5,344 nucleotides of DNA, taken from positions 1 through 5,344 of the forward strand of contig LUOC01000095.1 in the NCBI GenBank assembly GCA_001626655.1, written 5' to 3'. The position numbers and the translations under genes were made by a program. The stretch is from Fidelibacterota bacterium REDSEA-S14_B6. GTDB lineage: Bacteria > Fidelibacterota > Marinisomatia > Marinisomatales > S15-B10. Position 1 is the stretch's first letter, and each line of letters starts with the position of its first letter. This document shows positions 4,119 through 5,344 of the stretch, in pieces. The notes beneath the pieces were generated by a model that worked only from the letters and a program-made list of their open reading frames with translations, had not been told where the DNA came from and searched no databases.

Positions 4119-5344
4119 ATGTCGGCTGAAAAAGCAGTCCTGTACGCCAAGGAGAACAGCGACCGTTTCCTTGAGGAGTTGAAGGAACTGGTGGCGATCC
4201 CCAGCGTCTCCAGCGATTCGAACTGTCTCGGCGAAATGAAGGCGTGCGCCAAGTTTGTTGAGAACGCCATTTCAAGCATCGGTTTTGATCGAGTAGAGAT
4301 GGTGGAGACGAAGAAACATCCCATTGTCCACGGCGAATGGCTCGGTGCGCCGGGCGCCCCCACCGTTCTCCTCTACGGCCATTACGACGTCCAACCTGTC
4401 GATCCTCTCGAACTGTGGGAGACACCCCCCTTCGAGGCATCCGAGCGGGACGGCCGCCTATACGGGCGGGGGACAGTGGACGACAAAGGGCAATTCTACC
4501 TCCACCTCAAGGCGATGGAGTCGTGGCTGAGTTCGTCCGAGAGTCTCCCGGTGAATATGAAAGTAATTATCGAAGGTGAAGAAGAGGTGGGGAGCGAGAG
4601 CCTCGAGCCGTTCCTCGACGACAACCGTGAAATGCTGTCGGCGGACGTGGCGGTCATCTCTGATACAAGTATGATCAAGAAAGGATGGCCCTCCATCACC
4701 TACGGTCTCAGGGGAATCGCCTACTTTCAGATCGATCTGAAAGGCCCTTCCCAGGACCTCCACTCCGGAATTTTCGGCGGCGCGGTGAAGAACCCCATTC
4801 ACGCTCTCACGGAGATCATTGGAAAGCTGAAAGACGAAAATGGCCGCATTTCCATTCCCGGACTCTACGACGATGTGGTGGAAGTTACGTCTGAGGAGCG
4901 CGCCGACATGGCCGAACTCCCGTTTGAGGAAGAGCTGTTCCTCGAGGAGGTGGGCGCTCCCCGACTGAGCTGGGAGAGCGGTTACACGCCGCTAGAGAGT
5001 TTGTGGTGCCGCCCGGCGTTGGATGTGAACGGAATTTGGGGAGGTTTCTCGGGAGAGGGGTCAAAGACAGTGATCCCTTCGGAGGCCCACGCCAAGGTGA
5101 GTATCCGGCTCGTCCCGAATCAGGAGCCGGACGTCATCGGTGATCTGCTGGAAGCGTATGTGAAGGAGATCGCCCCGCCGGAAGTAGAGGTGACCGTTCA
5201 GAGAATGCACGGCGGTCGTCCGTTCCTGGGCGATCTTTCCCATCCCGCGTTTGCGGCCGCGGGCAGAGCCCTTGAAAAAGGGTTTGGGGCAAAGGCGGTC
5301 TGCATTCGGGAGGGGGGCTCAATTCCGTTTGTGCGGAACATGAC
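4119..5344 (+). CDS. M20-family metallodipeptidase, 3'-partial
   Basis: The frame is open for 408 codons to the window edge. It is an M20 zinc peptidase of the CNDP/dipeptidase type, which hydrolyses dipeptides or similar amides in the cytoplasm; no signal peptide is seen. Metal and catalytic residues are in place: H88 with D90 in YGHYDVQP, bridging D121 in GRGTVDDKG, catalytic E154 or E155 in IEGEEEVGS, and D182 in SDTSM. The lid/dimerisation domain begins near residue 194 (TYGLRG) and holds H215 in DLHSG, which in this family completes the partner subunit's active site. GFSGEGSKTVIPSEAHAKVSIRLVP (from G309, in two parts) and REGGSIPFV (397-405) are typical of the return to the catalytic domain. 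The last metal-binding His and perhaps 50 residues lie outside the window. Fifteen bases separate it from the diheme cytochrome gene, so cotranscription is likely, though a functional link is not apparent. Confidence 0.93.
   Translation, partial: MSAEKAVLYAKENSDRFLEELKELVAIPSVSSDSNCLGEMKACAKFVENAISSIGFDRVEMVETKKHPIVHGEWLGAPGAPTVLLYGHYDVQPVDPLELWETPPFEASERDGRLYGRGTVDDKGQFYLHLKAMESWLSSSESLPVNMKVIIEGEEEVGSESLEPFLDDNREMLSADVAVISDTSMIKKGWPSITYGLRGIAYFQIDLKGPSQDLHSGIFGGAVKNPIHALTEIIGKLKDENGRISIPGLYDDVVEVTSEERADMAELPFEEELFLEEVGAPRLSWESGYTPLESLWCRPALDVNGIWGGFSGEGSKTVIPSEAHAKVSIRLVPNQEPDVIGDLLEAYVKEIAPPEVEVTVQRMHGGRPFLGDLSHPAFAAAGRALEKGFGAKAVCIREGGSIPFVRNM

Noticed and set aside
4458..4802. Open frames on the - strand opposite the dipeptidase gene
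   Set aside because: The + strand has an unbroken M20 sequence with all expected motifs; the opposite frames have none.

Overview
The window carries seven protein-coding genes, all on the + strand, with no RNA genes, insertion sequences or CRISPR arrays. Base composition looks even and moderately GC-rich. The most telling taxonomic sign is the second-last domain of the protein at 1541-2173: an NFPNPFNPSTRI motif followed by a FlgD-like or T9SS type A C-terminal domain. This is typical of the Fibrobacteres-Chlorobi-Bacteroidetes (FCB) superphylum and its deep relatives (Marinimicrobia/SAR406, Ignavibacteria, Calditrichaeota). Marinimicrobia or a close relative is my best guess. It is an inference from motifs, not a database result.

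Layout. (1) 2-1060 is an alpha/beta hydrolase, possibly missing its true N-terminus off the left edge. (2) 1061-1474 is a self-contained small-gene unit: a sigma70-like promoter near 1109-1136, a strong ribosome binding site, a 74-residue protein made of two copies of one repeat, and a textbook Rho-independent terminator at 1441-1474. (3) 1541-4103 is a tightly packed run of four c-type cytochrome genes. It holds a monoheme PSCyt1-like protein with a surface-sorting tail, a monoheme lipoprotein with a CX4CH site, a protein that joins one CXXCH heme site to an outer-membrane beta-barrel, and a small diheme protein of the reaction-centre cytochrome type. (4) From 4119 to the right edge is an M20-family dipeptidase, 15 bp behind the last cytochrome gene and cut off by the window.

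How it may work together. The four cytochromes are predicted for complementary places: periplasm, lipid-anchored, through the outer membrane, and exported to the cell surface. That is the parts list of an electron conduit across the outer membrane. The fused heme-plus-barrel protein resembles in architecture the Cyc2 family of iron-oxidising bacteria, although its heme motif and shorter barrel suggest a separate lineage. Direction of electron flow and substrate cannot be read from sequence. A terminator-like hairpin lies exactly over the first codons of the lipoprotein cytochrome gene and has a possible competing partner just upstream, so expression of the distal genes may be attenuated. This cytochrome cluster is the most interesting part of the window.
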